The translations under genes and the position numbers were made by a program. The notes under the pieces were generated by a model. It saw only the letters and a list, made by a program, of their open reading frames with translations, searched no databases and was not told the origin of the DNA. Below, in pieces: positions 9,651-24,481 of a stretch of DNA of 64,000 nucleotides (its first letter is position 1; each line of letters opens with the position of its first letter). Origin of the DNA: Dermanyssus gallinae (lineage: Eukaryota; Arthropoda; Arachnida; Mesostigmata; Dermanyssidae); the NCBI GenBank assembly GCA_003439945.1, contig QVRM01003983.1:1-64000 (forward strand). Direction: 5' to 3'.

Positions 9651-12600
9651 ATAGCGGATGTAATTCCAAAAGCAACAGATTATGCTTAGCCGACCATTGG
9701 CAATGGAAAATGCCTGTACTGATCATATTCACATTACGGGCGTTGCCGAGGAACTGTAACTTTCATCGAGTACATACGAAAGGGGAGAGAGATAAACATT
9801 ACGGTGATACTAAGGCCTAAGTCAGGAACCGTGATGATAAGGCAGTATGAGGACTGTATATTTATAAATGTAAAGATATAAACAATCGCGTTTTTTTTTC
9901 CACTTATTAATTGTGTATGCATGCGTGATTAGCTATATTGGGGTCACTGACATGGTTCTTAAGCTTCTCACTAAATCTTTGGGCTCGAAATTTCCCAGAA
10001 TGTTGTAAAATGTCGAGTTGAGTTAATGTTCAATGTTTCTAACATAAAGCATTTTGCCTTTTTTTATTTCGTTGAAACTCTAACCAAACTGACACCACAA
10101 CGATATTATAGCCCGTTGCCCCTCCATAGGCACACTTGCTTAATGAGCTTGAAATCCTTGTTTCCCTTCTAAAATATCTCGTATATTTTTGTAGCTCGCT
10201 TCATCCTCAAATAGCTGTTCCTGTAATCTGAATAGCAAGGCATGCAATATGAATTAATTATATAGGTATTTTATTTATATAATTTCTCTATGTTAGCACT
10301 TTGGAGAATATGAATTAATTATAGTGGCCAACATTTGCCATTTACATAATTAATTTATCTACAAACATTTAACCAAAAGCGGTGATTACGGATAATGCTC
10401 CGATTGACATTTTTGCTATATTCAAGATGTTGCCAATCCGTCATTTGACCGAAAGCAGTTTAGTTGCGAACATTACGTTTATTTGGGTTGTCTTGAGCCC
10501 TCATAATTGTACCTATTTCCGAAACTGCATGTCGTTTTTGTAATCACAAACTTATATAACTATGTGTGGGTTTCAAAATATGTAGGCTTTTCACATGTTC
10601 CAGTTCTTACCAGGTGCGCTTCCATTCTTACTAGGTTCCATCCGGGCGCGAGCTGGCCCTTTGTACATGGAGAATACCTTATTTAAGCATGCACCGAATT
10701 CGTAAACTAATGGCGCACACTAGAGGGGGTACATGCGGATATGCTGAACTTCTTTGGATCGATCAGACGATCAAGAACTTATTTTAAGACGGGGTTTAAT
10801 TAAACACATTCATACCACCGTTTTTTCGAGCTGAAAGCGAATTATTAGTTGCAGAAAAGAGGTGTGCTTTTTCTAGATGCACATTGTTTCCCTCTTAGTT
10901 GTAGATTCTAGGGCATTAAGTAGCTGACGCTGTTACAATTTTGAGTACGCGACCTTTCGAAGTGACAACATCAGCTCGATCTTTGACATACTACCAGTCC
11001 GCTTGCAAATCAGATGCCAACATTTACCAATCCACTCTAATGACCCGTTCATAATAGCTGCAAGACTGTTGTTTCATTTCGTATAGTTTATTTCTTACAA
11101 GCACAGTAGTTACATTTTATTTTAATTAATGAATACATTTGGTTTTAATTGTGCCTTTTTAGTACGTTAATTTGTATGCTAACATCATCCATTTAATGCC
11201 TTCAATTAAATACAAAACTGTTCAAGTATAGGTATGACCAGGACACATGACCCAACATTTCTTGAATCTGGGGCGTTCGCGACCTCAGGATAAAAATAAC
11301 GGCCCCAATTTGATACCAGTCTATTGCAATTCTGATTAGTTTTACTATGATCTCATCGAATCAAGAAATAACAGCCAGCAGCACTAAAACGCCTTGTGTG
11401 TTTTCAAGACAAAAAGATTTATTCTTAATTGTCGGTTTCCATATTTTTCTCATGATGTGTGCGGATAACTTGCCATATATATATATATATATATATATCG
11501 CTCTCGACTACCGCAACTCGAATAGTAGTTCAATTTTCTAAGATTGTGTTAGATACAGTCATAATACTTAAAATCACCGTATGATGTATAAGTTGTTGGA
11601 ATAGTTATGGTAGCGTTATTATCAATATCAACTATACCTCAATACATTAATGCATGGATCCCAAAAATGTTGAAGTGTTTGTTATTGGTCTTACTGTTGT
11701 GACTCTTATTATTGATAGGACTTGAATAGGTTTACACAATGAAGACATACTGCTCAGAATAATAGTTACAATAACAATAATAGTAATAATAATCGTCATT
11801 ATTATGATCATTCTTATCATATTGTTGTAAATGTTGCTGTCCGAGCTGACACGATGCACGTAAATCATTCCAATTGTCTTTCGAAATTATCTAGTGGTCG
11901 ACCAACTTCCCTCATTGGTGGGTTAGGCTTGTCCTTTTAGCATTAATGTTGCTGTCGCTGCTGTTGTTGGCTCGAGAGAGCCCGGCTGGCTGAGAAGCAC
12001 TAGGAAACCGAAACGGTGTTAACAGAAATAACAAGTGTACCACGAGCATTTGCCTCATTCTAAGTGAGCCCAGCAACATACAAAGTTGCATTTGGCTCGC
12101 CGTTATTGCCATTAATTGTTATTGTTGCTGCCGTTATGTTTCCGTTTTGTAAAATATGCCTGGTTTTGTTTTTGGGGTTGGAATTACACCCGTGTTAACA
12201 GTTTTCCTGATGGTATTAAATTTGTCCTCTTTTCGATGCTATCGAAGACACTGGCGCAAGGACGAACGTTGGGGGCCAGTACTGGTAAAAAAAGGCCAAT
12301 GTTGCCATCACAAAGGCCATAAAGCCACGAAAATAAAACCAGTGTAAATAACGGCCTAGTTAAAACCAATAGAACTGGCTACCTTAGCTAATCTGACCCC
12401 CTTGCGTGGGTTTTGACTTTCGTTATTGTTGTTGCTGCTATTTTACAACCTTGCCTTGTTGCTCATGATGCTTGGTTAGTCACTCACGTAACCGTCGTCG
12501 TCTCCACGGATACACAATAAATAATCTTGCCACTTCTTTAAACTAAACAGGATCACTAATATTGTGTCTGGCAGCCATTTTGTTCATATCAGCACTTCTC

Positions 12601-13882
12601 GATCTCAGACCAACAAGAATAGGTAGTAAGTGGAATTTTACACAATATAATGATTTTTGGGTTTTGTGGGCACTCCTGAAAAAGATAAAACTAATACCTT
12701 GGCTTGCAAAACATTGTACACGAGTCTGGCTAAAATCGAGAATCTTCGCCGGATCGACAGCCGATTGGTTGCTCTAGTAGCGCTCTTCGTAACACAGGAA
12801 AAGGCGTGCAGCTCGAAAACCATACCGTACTGGACACCTCGTAGCCGAACACTTCAGGTACAGCGGGACCTAATCGTTCACCATTCACGAAGACAACACT
12901 GTCATAAATCACTTTATTATTACCTGCCCTTTGACTCAAAAAATAAACTAAAAAAATACAAGTCTTCGTCACCGTCGAGACTTGCTCATAGCATAAACAT
13001 CATATTTAGCCCCAGACCGTAGCACAAAACTCTACGCAACCGATAGCCGGCGACACCGGCCTGTCTGTAGCTTGGTAATAATTTAGCTGTGCTTTCGCGT
13101 CCCGACTCATTCATTGATTCTGGACCTCCACTCGGTCCTGCCGTTCGTTTTGCCTGCCATTAATGTATAGCAATTCAGTATTGTCGCTTTCTTGCGTTAG
13201 CTAGGGGGGGGGGGGGGGGGAGCTGCTACGCCTCAGTGTTTTGTGCCATAGATGCAGTAGTTTGCTTCGGTCTGCTGTGTTCCTTTTCGACGATATCAGT
13301 TGACGAAGGGAACTCGAATAGCTAGAGCCATCGCAGCAGCAGCAACAGCAATGTGGGATGATTCTCTATGAACTATCGGTTCGTGCTATTTGTGTGTTCG
13401 CTTCCTGTCGATTCTCGTCGACACAGGTTTACTGTTCGCCAGTAACTCCTTCGACTATCGACACATACATGTATGTATCCTGGTCTATTTCCTCCTCATA
13501 TTCTCGCGACTTCTAGTAGTGGATATAGATGGTAGTATCACTGTTCCCTCTCTTGTTGTTTATCGTTAGTTACTCTTGCTTTTGGTAGTGTTTTCATTAC
13601 CGCAGCCGCGATTATCGTAAATGTCCATTACTGATGTTAAATGAATGAAACTGATCTTGCCTTCAGTTTACCTTATCGTATTCATTATGATCAGCTGTCG
13701 TCGACTTCTTCTTTGTGTTATTGATAATATAATAATTATTAGTGCCATTATCATCATCAGCAGCTATCGCGCAGAAGTAAAACATGGCGATGTGTTCGTT
13801 TTTCGTTGGGAAATAGCGGTTTGGAAAAGTTTGGGTGGAAAGTCTGGGAAGGAAAGGAAGTCGTCCTTCAGTTCGCGTCGCT
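9651..13882. other. SEM1 3' flank and intergenic DNA, no gene recognised
   Basis: Convergent gap between SEM1 and 14-3-3 gene 1. It contains the SEM1 3' untranslated region of unknown length (an AACATAAAG near 10040 is a weak polyadenylation candidate), a TA tract at 11475-11498, a 17-base poly-G run at 13204-13220, and an AATAAA on the minus strand at 12913-12918 that could serve 14-3-3 gene 1. Open frames at 12562-13022 and 12638-12972 on both strands show no domain and look like shadows. Confidence 0.4.
13204..13220. repeat. Poly-G run (17 G)
   Basis: Uninterrupted G homopolymer inside ordinary-composition DNA. Its length may be unreliable in the assembly. Confidence 0.9.
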
Positions 13883-13939
13883 TTAATTGTCGGCTCCCTC
13901 AGGTGCGGCTTCCTCTCCTTGAGTGTCCGAGGTCCACAG
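13883..13939 (-). CDS. 14-3-3zeta: 14-3-3 zeta copy 1, coding exon 4
   Basis: Follows a TATTACAG acceptor. Encodes [18 protein letters not shown] and the stop at 13885-13883. It shares the [10 protein letters not shown] start with copy 2, but the tail differs. Confidence 0.93.
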   Translation of the reverse strand: MWTSDTQGEEAAPEGADN

Positions 13940-14251
13940 CTGTAATACAACATTTAGGTGTTAGAACAAGCTCCAATTACAGCCTGTACACATGTTACGA
14001 CTAACAAAACTTGTATGAATATTTAAATCTAAGATAAGCATAAGCATCAGAGAAAAACTAATTTTTGAGGATATTGCCCCGTCAGGTCAGGCAACATATC
14101 CTGCCGAGGCAAAGGGGTTCTTTGGAGCGCTAATAATGAAGAAATTTAGATATTTGTAGAACATATTCACAACATACTAGTCGCCACTTTTCAGCAAAAA
14201 AATGACTAAGGCTTCCAGATCGCATTGCAGTGATGAGTTCGCCCAGAAGGA

Positions 14252-14294
<43 letters not shown>

Positions 14295-16046
14295 CAGACC
14301 GGTGATGAGTCAGTCAGTACCGTAAGGTTGTCACGCAGCAGCTGCATGATGAGCGTCGAATCCTTGTAGGAGTCCTCGTTGAGGGTATCGAGCTCGGCGA
14401 TGGCATCGTCGAACGCCTGTTTGGCCAGTTGGCAGGCCTTATCCGGAGCATTCAGGATTTCGTAGTAGAAGACGCTAAAGTTGAGCGCCAGGCCGAGCCT
14501 GATCGGATGCGTTGGCTGCATCTGGCCCTTGCTGATGTCGAATGCCTCCTGGTAGGCCTTCTGTGATTCCTCAACCACGGCCGTGCGCTGGTCGCCCGTC
14601 GCCACCTCAGCCAAATAGCGGTAGTAATCGCCCTTCATCTTCAGGTAGAACACCTTCGATTCGGTGTTCGCCGACTTTGGAATCAGGTATTGGTCCAGCA
14701 GGGCCTGTGAATATCAGAATCGATCATTTATTTACCTTTCGACCTGCAGGCAGGAGGAACAATATTCACTTCATAGTTGGTACACCGACAAAGACTCTTG
14801 ATCTCAATAGTTTGTCGAAATTAGGCATGTTATCCTCTAAGTGTTACTGCATCCGACATCCTGAATTCATTAGCCTCACAGCTTTGAGCTCTTCCCTCTA
14901 TTTCGCTGGATGCCAGTGCTAACCGTATTATCCTACTTTGGAAGTAGATAAGAACCAGTTTGAAGCAACGTGTCAAGTTTATCAACGTAGCAGTAGGTGC
15001 GATTAAGTTAATGAGGAGAAGCTGCTATGCAAAACTAGCCCTAGTTAAGCTGTAGAATACAGCCGAACCACAAAAAGGGGCAACCCAAAGCTGTCTGAAC
15101 AATAACATCCGTACACACATTCTCAAGACATATCCCTTAGGATTAGTATTTATAGAATGCACATGTACCTGCAGATATGTAGGTATATAAAAATCGCAAA
15201 CTAAGCGACGATGTGCGCGATCAGCAAGTATGATTGATTTCGAAGTTAACCTGATGAACACAGTTAGCTGAACGCTCCAACTATGCCCGTTTTTAGTGAT
15301 GGACTGTGTTTAGCTTATACTGCTCGATCGTATACTTAAATATAGTGTAGCCTTACCTAGAATGAGAATATAAATGTACCACACAAATCCTCGATGTCTG
15401 GCCCAAAGCTATATAATACAATTTTACCAAACAACCTCGGCGTGACCCCTAAATGGTGAATAGGCGTCAAGTAATGAATTGTTAAGGCTTACAAGGACGT
15501 CGTTGCAGATGTCGGTGAGCTCCTTCTCGACCTTCTCGCGGTATTCCTTGGCCATGGCCTGCTTCTTCTCCGAGCCTTCAGTTTTCTGCTCGATGGAAGA
15601 GATGACTCGCCAAGAACTTCGGCGTGCGCCCACTACGTTCTTGTACGCAACCGATAAGAGGTTACGCTCCTCGTTCGACAGCTCCGGCGAGCTCTCTGTT
15701 ATCTGCTTCATCGCCGACGCCATATCGTCGTACCTACATTGCAAAGCACCCACAAGAAACGCAGCCTACTCGTTAGAAAAACATACACAATGCGAATGTA
15801 CGAAGTAATATATTGTAATATCTCTAGCGTACCCTTACCTAAGACTGCTGGAACGCAGCTGTGTATAGCACCTCAATAAGGAGCAATGATGTAATTACTA
15901 TATCAATATCCACGACTAGACAAATTATTTTGTGGAAAATGAGTTCTATGTCAGCTTGATTCCAGGTGATCTTTTGCAGCGGTATGTTATCCAGGTGGTA
16001 CATGCACGCATGCAGCACAGCATTTTTTATATTTAGGGGTTTGTTA

Positions 16047-16126
<80 letters not shown>

Positions 16127-16990
16127 GCATGAAGTGTTTTCACAAACGAAGTGCTCTTCTACCAGCGACTTTGCCAACGATAAAACAGTCCCTCAATTCG
16201 CTATTTAATGCAAAATAAATTCCACATGACGTCGTGCTTGTCCTTATAAAAGAGAACCTATTTGTTAGTTGAGTCTCGCGGACGAGTCATTGTCCACTGT
16301 TGTTGAACTCGCTAGGGTGGCTGATAATATAAGGCCGTATTGAACATCCCGTCCCTGCCCTGAAGCTCGAAGTGAATGATGCCTCCTATAAACTTCCAAC
16401 AGCAAAGCAGAACGATCGCTGAGTATGTGCCTTGCTTGATTCGAATATGGTAACTCCTGCGCCCTCCGTCCACAACCTGTATCTGCTTAGTAAATGAGCG
16501 ACTTCTCATAGCAAGTAGTCAAATGATCTGCAAGCTTGCCGGTAGCAAGAAAACACGCATGTTCCGTTGACGTGTCTGTTTTTTTCGCCAATTTGATACT
16601 CATTCTACAGGGAATCGATTTACAGAAGTTAGAAGTAACTCCCTGATTATATATATATATATATATATATATGTGTACCAATTTTACTAGCGAATCCTAG
16701 AGGTTCGAACATGAGAGGACGCGACGATTGAACAACTTTTTCATGAACTTTCGGCTGAACTGTTAACTGCGCAATGCTTGGATAATGAGCAGTACGCTCC
16801 GGCAATACACGAAAGACAGTGCTGTGTCAGCGAAGCAATTTATACTTTAATTCTTTGTTATAGAAATTATCGTTGCGACACTATATACAGGTTCCTCTTT
16901 GATGGCACCACAAAAGGTCGCCAAACGCATGTTCAGCTGTTTAAGGTTGTTCTGTACTGCATTTTGGCCTCAGATAAGTGACAGGCTATA

Positions 16991-17032
<42 letters not shown>

Positions 17033-18028
17033 CTGGACTCATAACAATCTGGCAGGGAAAGGCTGAATCACCATCATTTTTTTATACGGATGGTGTAGTG
17101 AATATGTGATGCGAGTCTCGCAGCATGGAGCGACTGGCGTGGAACTCACAAACCCACTAAAGCCGTGTTTCTTCCCACCACCAAGCTCGGAAGTGCGCGG
17201 CGTTTCTTCGACAACCATGCTCGCAACGATCATCGCGCGTCTAACTACGTATGGGCTCGTTCTGTGCACACATCGACCGATCGTGCGTGAGTACAGCTGC
17301 CAACAATCTCTCCTCATCTGGAGCCTTTGCGAACGATGTCCAGGCTGGCCGCCCTCCGCGCTGACGCGCCCTTTCGCTCTTCTCTACACGCTTCCCACGG
17401 CGGTACGAACCTTCTCCATCCTCCTTCCTCCCTCCCTCCCTAGTTTTCTTTAGTGGTAGCAACCGGCAGGCTCTGCGCTATTTGCCTGTTTGTCCTGCGT
17501 ACCTGTTTCAAGCCCCTCAAGTCACGGATTTATTGTTGTTGTTGTTGTTGTTGTCGTTGTTGCTGTGCGTCGTGATGAACATCGAGCTATTCAGTTTTAG
17601 ATAACCGTGCAGATATTAGGATCTGTGTATAAGTTCGTGTGTACCTCGCTCTCCGTCTGCGTGGGTGGATCCGTGCAAGCCAGCGGGCGGTTCATATTCA
17701 ACAACGCAAATACCTTGCTAAATATTCTCGACGAAATCCTCTCGCAGGGTATATATATATATGATGTTTTATTAATAATTTACAATACGTTTGCACACTC
17801 GGCAGTGCTCGCCTTAATAAAAATGGTGGTAAAAAGGTGTCACGTGAGGTTAAGAATCAGCTGTCCGTGTCTTTGCTTGATGGTAGTCCCCGCTCTTATG
17901 GATCCGGTGCGAGCGGTATATCCTCAAGGTTCATATATATAGGTATATATACATATGAAGACTCACTTAGTTTATTAAGATGTGCAAAAATAATAATATA
18001 TATATAATAATACACATAAATAAATAAT

Positions 18029-18071
<43 letters not shown>

Positions 18072-21000
18072 GAGAGTCGTAAGCCTGGATGCGTGCGTCA
18101 GTATATAATAATATAAAAGTTATTAGTAAACTTATAGTAACTGTGGCGACAAATATATTCGCCTAATATATAAAAAAAAAGGTAAAAAACATTTAAAGAC
18201 CCTTCCCATTCTCAGGCGATCTTAAGTAATATTTGTTTGTAGCTGTTACACCTGTACACGGAGGTGGGGCTTCTCTAAACCCCACCTCTGTAAAAAAAAA
18301 ATAAAAGAATTGTAAATATTATGGTGGAGAGAGCTTAATTAGAGCACTGCACAGCACAATTATATTAGATGCGCCCCCGCGTTAGTCCTCTGAGCAACGA
18401 TTAAGTTGGTCACTACTCCTTTAAGTTTTTCCCATCCACCCTCTTCTCATACAAATACATGTCTACTGAAAAAGCCGAAACAAGCACGCAAACTCGAGAG
18501 AGGGTCCCAATTAAATACTACAAGTTGTAGTATTTAACTAAGGATCTTCCTCCAATTACATGCCGAAAACAGCTAACAGTCTAAGTAACAATTTCATGTG
18601 CATACTCAAGATAAGTGAAATGAATGTGATGATGAAATACTATAACTAATACCTCATGTGCGCTATGCAGCAAAACAGCTGCCAAAGGCTATATATATAT
18701 TTATTGTCATAAGCATACAATGATGGGGAATTTATTATGGGGAATAAAAACAGTTTCTACGGGATCTCCGGAAGCCCTGCGGCTGACGGTGACCACTACA
18801 ACTTGTTTTCAACAATCAGAGTTTCCGGCAGAGTGTCAAATGTCCCAATCCGGCAACATCCGTACATTGCCGCTGCTGCACACGTAATACGCTACGATAA
18901 GAAGAGTCAAGGAATAGGCAAAAATGTTAATAATTTTGAATATCATAAACACGCGGTGCACCTCGTAGTACCGTAATTTCGTCTCATCATGTCTGAGGTG
19001 ATGGCACGGTTCTGTCCAAGCGTTACAGTTGTTACGCACAATAATGCAAATGATCATGTTTGTAGGCAGAGTGGGATTGATGATCGATTTCATCAAAGCC
19101 ACTTGAACGATTAATTAAAACGAGAGGGCCAGCGCGGCCGTCCGCGGTCACATTTAGCAACCCAATGGAAATCTAGACATGACATTGACTGTGTAAATTC
19201 ACTGGCGGGCAAGCAGATACACGTTGACGTCACATTATCGTCTACGGATCAGCAGGACAATTGCAGCACCGGATTATTAGCAGGGCTAAGACGCATCATT
19301 GCCTTTCCCCTTCCATCCTGTCCTATTTTGTCTCACCTAGTTAGTTGTTCCTGCCAACTTGGCAGCGCAACCGGGTACGATTAGCGAATCGACTCATCGG
19401 GCTCATTTCCCGCAACGCCATTCTAAGCGACCACCAGTCTCGGCTGTGGTCCTTATGCATGCCAGAAACGAATGGCGATGATTTAGACAAAAACAACCGA
19501 GAATATTGTAAGGTTGTACGTTAATAAACCACATAAAAGCTATATGGTACGTTGGAGGTTCTTGCGATGCGGTCGCTCTTCTCAGAGATTTCCGTTCAGA
19601 GAAAGGTTGGACACTTACAATCAAACCGATCGGCCGAATCCAACAGCAGCGGCTGAAGCAACAGCAGCGGCTGAAGCAACAGCAATAGTACGCTCAGTGC
19701 TATAATACGTGTACGAACTGCATTGTGGTGGCGGCGCCGATAACAGCAGAAATAGACGGTCTGGAAGGAACAGCGTCTGAACCACTGACAAAGTGGCGAA
19801 GAGTTAGAAAGTCATCGACAGAGACGGACTTCAAACTCTCCGGCACTAGAAGGATCAACAGGTCTTCCCAGGTGTTCTCTGTTCCCCTCTTTCTCTCTCT
19901 ATTTGTATATATTTTCCTTTTCCTTCTTCAATCAGCCTAATTCCCATCTTTTTGATGCAGGACATTATACCTGCCACCAAGAAGCCCCAGCATCTCACGA
20001 GAACGAAGGCCAGCAAGCACTGACAACTAACAAGGCCCGCGGCCACCGATGCTCCTTCGCCTCGTTCTAGATACGAGCTCTTTCTTGATCGTTGTCGGCC
20101 TCCTCGACATTTATCGTCGTCGATATGTACGACGAACAGACTTCTGTTCGTTCACAAAAATCTTTTCGTAGCCGCGTCTCGTACAGCGAAACCAACAGAG
20201 AGACGGACCAAAGAGGAGGAGCAAAGCAGAAACAGCGAGGTGGGGTGGGGAACAGCAACAAACGTAACCATAGACATCGATAATAACTAACTTAATAATA
20301 ACAATAGTGTCTGAAATGAAACGTATAGCAACCGCAATAATGCTACAGCCGCTAAAAACCAAATGGTGGTTCTCTGGGGGTTTTCAAAGAGCAAATTTGA
20401 AACAACAAGAACACCAATAACAAACACGATAAGCGATACTCGTGGAGGAATCAAATGCGCGTCGGCGTCTTTCAATTGCAATGATTGCTGCCAAACATCA
20501 ATCTTTATCCCCTCTCTCCCCTCATTTCTTAATCTTGCTCTACAATGACGACCTACTGAATAGGTTGGGCGCACAAAGCCGCCACGATGAGATGGGGGCG
20601 GTGCCAATTGACTACGAGGCCTCTAAGCAGCGGTGTTGGCGGTCATCGGGGTCATCAGTTATGATCTCGGTGATGCTCAAGTACTGTTCGTACCTGTCGA
20701 CTAGCGCAACTAGAGCTTAACACAGCAACAGCGGCAATAAAAACACGCCTCCTGCACGTATCATGGAGGCAAATGTTCCACAATGTTCCTGCCGATTGAA
20801 AAGTGTTCACCCCGTTCCCTCCCTACCACATCTCTGGCGAGTTAGTTACCAGCGTGACACAGCATGTGGGGAGCGATGTACTCCAGCGTACAGCATGCTG
20901 GTTGTGTCTGCGAGCGTTTGCGTTGTATGAGGTATACGTCTATCTGTTCAGTTGTTCGCTCACGCATTCCTGCTGATGTGACTACCTTGCACAATAACAG

Positions 21001-24000
21001 CCACAACAGCAAATCGTATGCAAGCCTTTGTTAAATCAAACGAATGATGATGCCTACGACCTCTAGTGTAAAAGAGCATTAATTATGCGCTTCTGACCGA
21101 ACACCAGCAATCCCTAGTATCGTGGTATCGTGAAGCGATGTGTAGGACTTGCGACCACCGCAGTAAGAATACGAACGATCGAAGTCGCAACGACGTGCAG
21201 GAAGGAGGCAAGATGTGCCACGATTGAGACCTACATGATACGAGTCCAATTAAAACTGAATACAAAGCAACTCTACGTATGCTGGCTTGGTGGTAAAGCA
21301 AACGACATCAACAAACCCGGCCCTAGTGTTTTATTTGACAGCCAGAAACACGAAAAGCACCCAGAAAGTACAGAGAGAAAGAGAAAAAGAGACAGAATAC
21401 TGTCTGTGACGATTCTGTCGTGTCTGGGACGGGCGCTCAAATATAGGTGAGCGTAGCACACGTTTTCTTTTTCGTGCAAATCTTGTTCTCCTGTATTTGC
21501 GTTCGTCATCGCTCAGTTCAAGGACAATTCTTGAGCGTCTCAATCCTTCTCTATCCTGCCTAGCTTGAATCGCACTGACACAGCTTAACCCGTTAAAAGA
21601 AAGTACAGCACCACACTCAGCTGGTGCTAGTGTTGTTACTAGTCTTGCTATTTATTCGTCGTGATGGCTCTGTTGTTGTTGCTGCAGTTGTTGGGCGTGG
21701 TTGGCGCGTTTTGTTGACATTTAATGGAAACAACGCTGTAAGCTCACTCTGTCATTTTGTCTCGCTTGTCTAATCGATACGCACAAAATCGCGTGCGCAT
21801 GATTGTATCAGCATGCCAATGCCAAGCGACACGTAGACAGCGTCGAGCATAACGAAGAGAAGCTTACAGGAATCCTGTCAAACAAAGCACTCGTAACAGA
21901 GTAAGTCAATCGCCACGACACACAAAGCATGTCGATTTTTGTAGCAACCAACCATCGTCGCTCCGAGATTCCTATCCTATTACTAAAATAACACGTAATT
22001 GACACTGATGGCAAAAAAGGTCGCTCGAGGACGTGGGTGCAGCAAGCGGCATAGGTTTGTCTTTCGGTCGTATTTCACTGAACCCGTTGCTGCAGCTATC
22101 ATTACTTGTTTCATTCTTTTGATTCTCGCTGTTAAGTGGTGTAGTGATTGTCATGATGTCACTAGACACTAGCCGTGCGAAACTACATTAACGACATTTG
22201 AATAAATAATATCAACAAATTCCGTCGGAAAAAAAAAACAGAACGGCTTATATATATATATATAATTATACTTATCATGGTACTACAACAGCTATGGCGT
22301 TCTAGGGTCGCTCGTCACGGTAAATTCAATCGAGCAAAGTCAAAAACATTAATTTAGTCTGTGGCACCTCGATCATCATCATCATCATATATCGAGTTTT
22401 ACCTTGCCCCTCCTATTAGGCGCTGCTGTCAAAAGCAAAAACCGCATGACTAGAAGCAAAATCACTGCTTTAAAACCACTAAATCTAACTAGATGGCTTA
22501 ACTAGTGCTACTACGAGATCGAAGTAGATCGAAGGAAGGAAGACAGACGGACGCAGGCGAGAAAGAATGAGGAACAGTCAAGCAGATGTTGCCGGAACAG
22601 ACAGAACAAATCAATGCAACGCCGCCGCATAGATCTTGTTGTTGTGGTCGTTGCTGTTGTTGTTGTTGCTGCTGCTATTGTTCTCATCGTGTGTTACGAT
22701 AATTGTTAGCTACTATAACGACTGCCGACATTGCAGTAATTGCTGACTGCTGTGCTTCTATAGTATATCATGGCTGTTGGCAAGTTGTAATATTTTGTCT
22801 CATTTCTGTAATAATTGTGCTTTAACTCCTACGGTTACTGTTCTACTCGTCGCGGATTAATAGTGTTGTTTGCCTAGCTGTTGTGTGATGAGTGTTTGAA
22901 GGTGTGTAGCTAGGTAGGTAGATACCGTTTTCAGAATCGCTCTTGCATGTCTTTGTCGTTGTTGTCGTTGTCTGGTGACACTGTTCGATGTTGTTTTCGG
23001 TTTGTTTTAGGAGGTTTGCGGCCTCTAGCTGTTGCGGGCAGATACCATCGTCGTCGATGCATCAAGGCTTGCTGTAATTCCCGTTGTTGGTAGTTCGTTG
23101 TATTGTTTGCTGCTGTCCTTGCATTTCTTCTTCTTCTTCTTCTGTCTGTGTGTCCGTCTGTATAACTAACTGGTCTGTGCGGTTCCCGTTCGTCCTGAAT
23201 TCGGCACGCCAAGCACCGTATGTAAGTGTGATGTCTCGTCCCGTTCCTGGACTCGTCCCCCCCACCACCCACCCACCCACGCTACCTTCCTCCCTCCCTC
23301 CCTCCTGATGGAACTTGGGACTAAGAATCGCCAGCTTTGGGTTGGTTGATATGCTAATGACGGTAGATAGAGGTAGCTAGATAGATAGGTAGATAGATAG
23401 GCCCGCCGTGTCTAAACTAGGCCAATGGCTTTCGTTCTTAGTCTTATTCATCGTCGCTGCTGCTTCATCAGTCGGAAGGGAACGATGACTCCCCCGCCAT
23501 TCAATTCAAGCTCCCAACACGCATAAGCTCGACGCACGCCTCCTACTAGTACTAGTCCGCAGCAGCAGCAGCCAACATCGCAACAAAAGTGGCAGGATAC
23601 AGCAAAAACAACAGACTTTCATTCATTCATTTATCATCTAAACATCACGCAAAGCCAGCAATAGCAGGAGCACCAGCACCCGCAGCAATAGCGATGGAGA
23701 AATCCTTCGATGCTTGTGGTATCGTCGACTTGTTTCCATTTTCCCACCGGACGGGTACACGACCGGTGGGACGGACTGGAGAGACAGAAGAAGAAGAAGA
23801 AAAAGAAAAGGTTTTCCTGAGTATTGAGCTTTTCCTTTCCTTCTCCCGCCGCACGCTCCCCGAGGAGCGCTAATGCTTTCGTCCAATGACAGGCTGGCTC
23901 GACCGTTTGTCGACAAGCCAGTCGTCATCCGCTCGCATATCGAGAGACAGTGCGCTTGTCGCATTTTTGTCGCCGTCGTTGCTGCTGCTGCTGCTTCTGC

Positions 24001-24431
24001 TGATCTGCTGAACGAAAACAACACGACAAAGTACGACCAGCGTCATCGTCGTAGACGTAATCGTAACGAGAACTACGTAGATAGATGCCCTGCCGCCATT
24101 TGACTGTGTCGGTAGCATCGTGACTCTTTATTACTAGATGATTGTCGTTTGCGTGTTATGGTTCGAGCAAGCAGCTCTAGCAGTATTAGGCGGTTAGGCG
24201 GTGTTATGGTTGTCGATAGTGGCGCGGTGTCCATGCTGATTATGATGGCGATGGGCTTCATGACGCTGATTGGTCGCCGAGTGGTGACAAAAAGCCGACA
24301 CATTTAGACTACACTGTGAGTTGTAGATATTTCTGCCCACTGATCAATCCAATAACGGATTCTATCTAGTTCGGTGGTTCGTTGTTGCTAGTTGTCCATA
24401 AGTAATGTAAGGCTATTCCACCCTTTAACCG

Positions 24432-24481
<50 letters not shown>

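Noticed and set aside
14542..14922. Plus-strand open frame opposite 14-3-3 exon 3 (and its counterpart at 49432-49653)
   Set aside because: Antisense shadow of the conserved exon; its proline/serine content follows from the sense codons.
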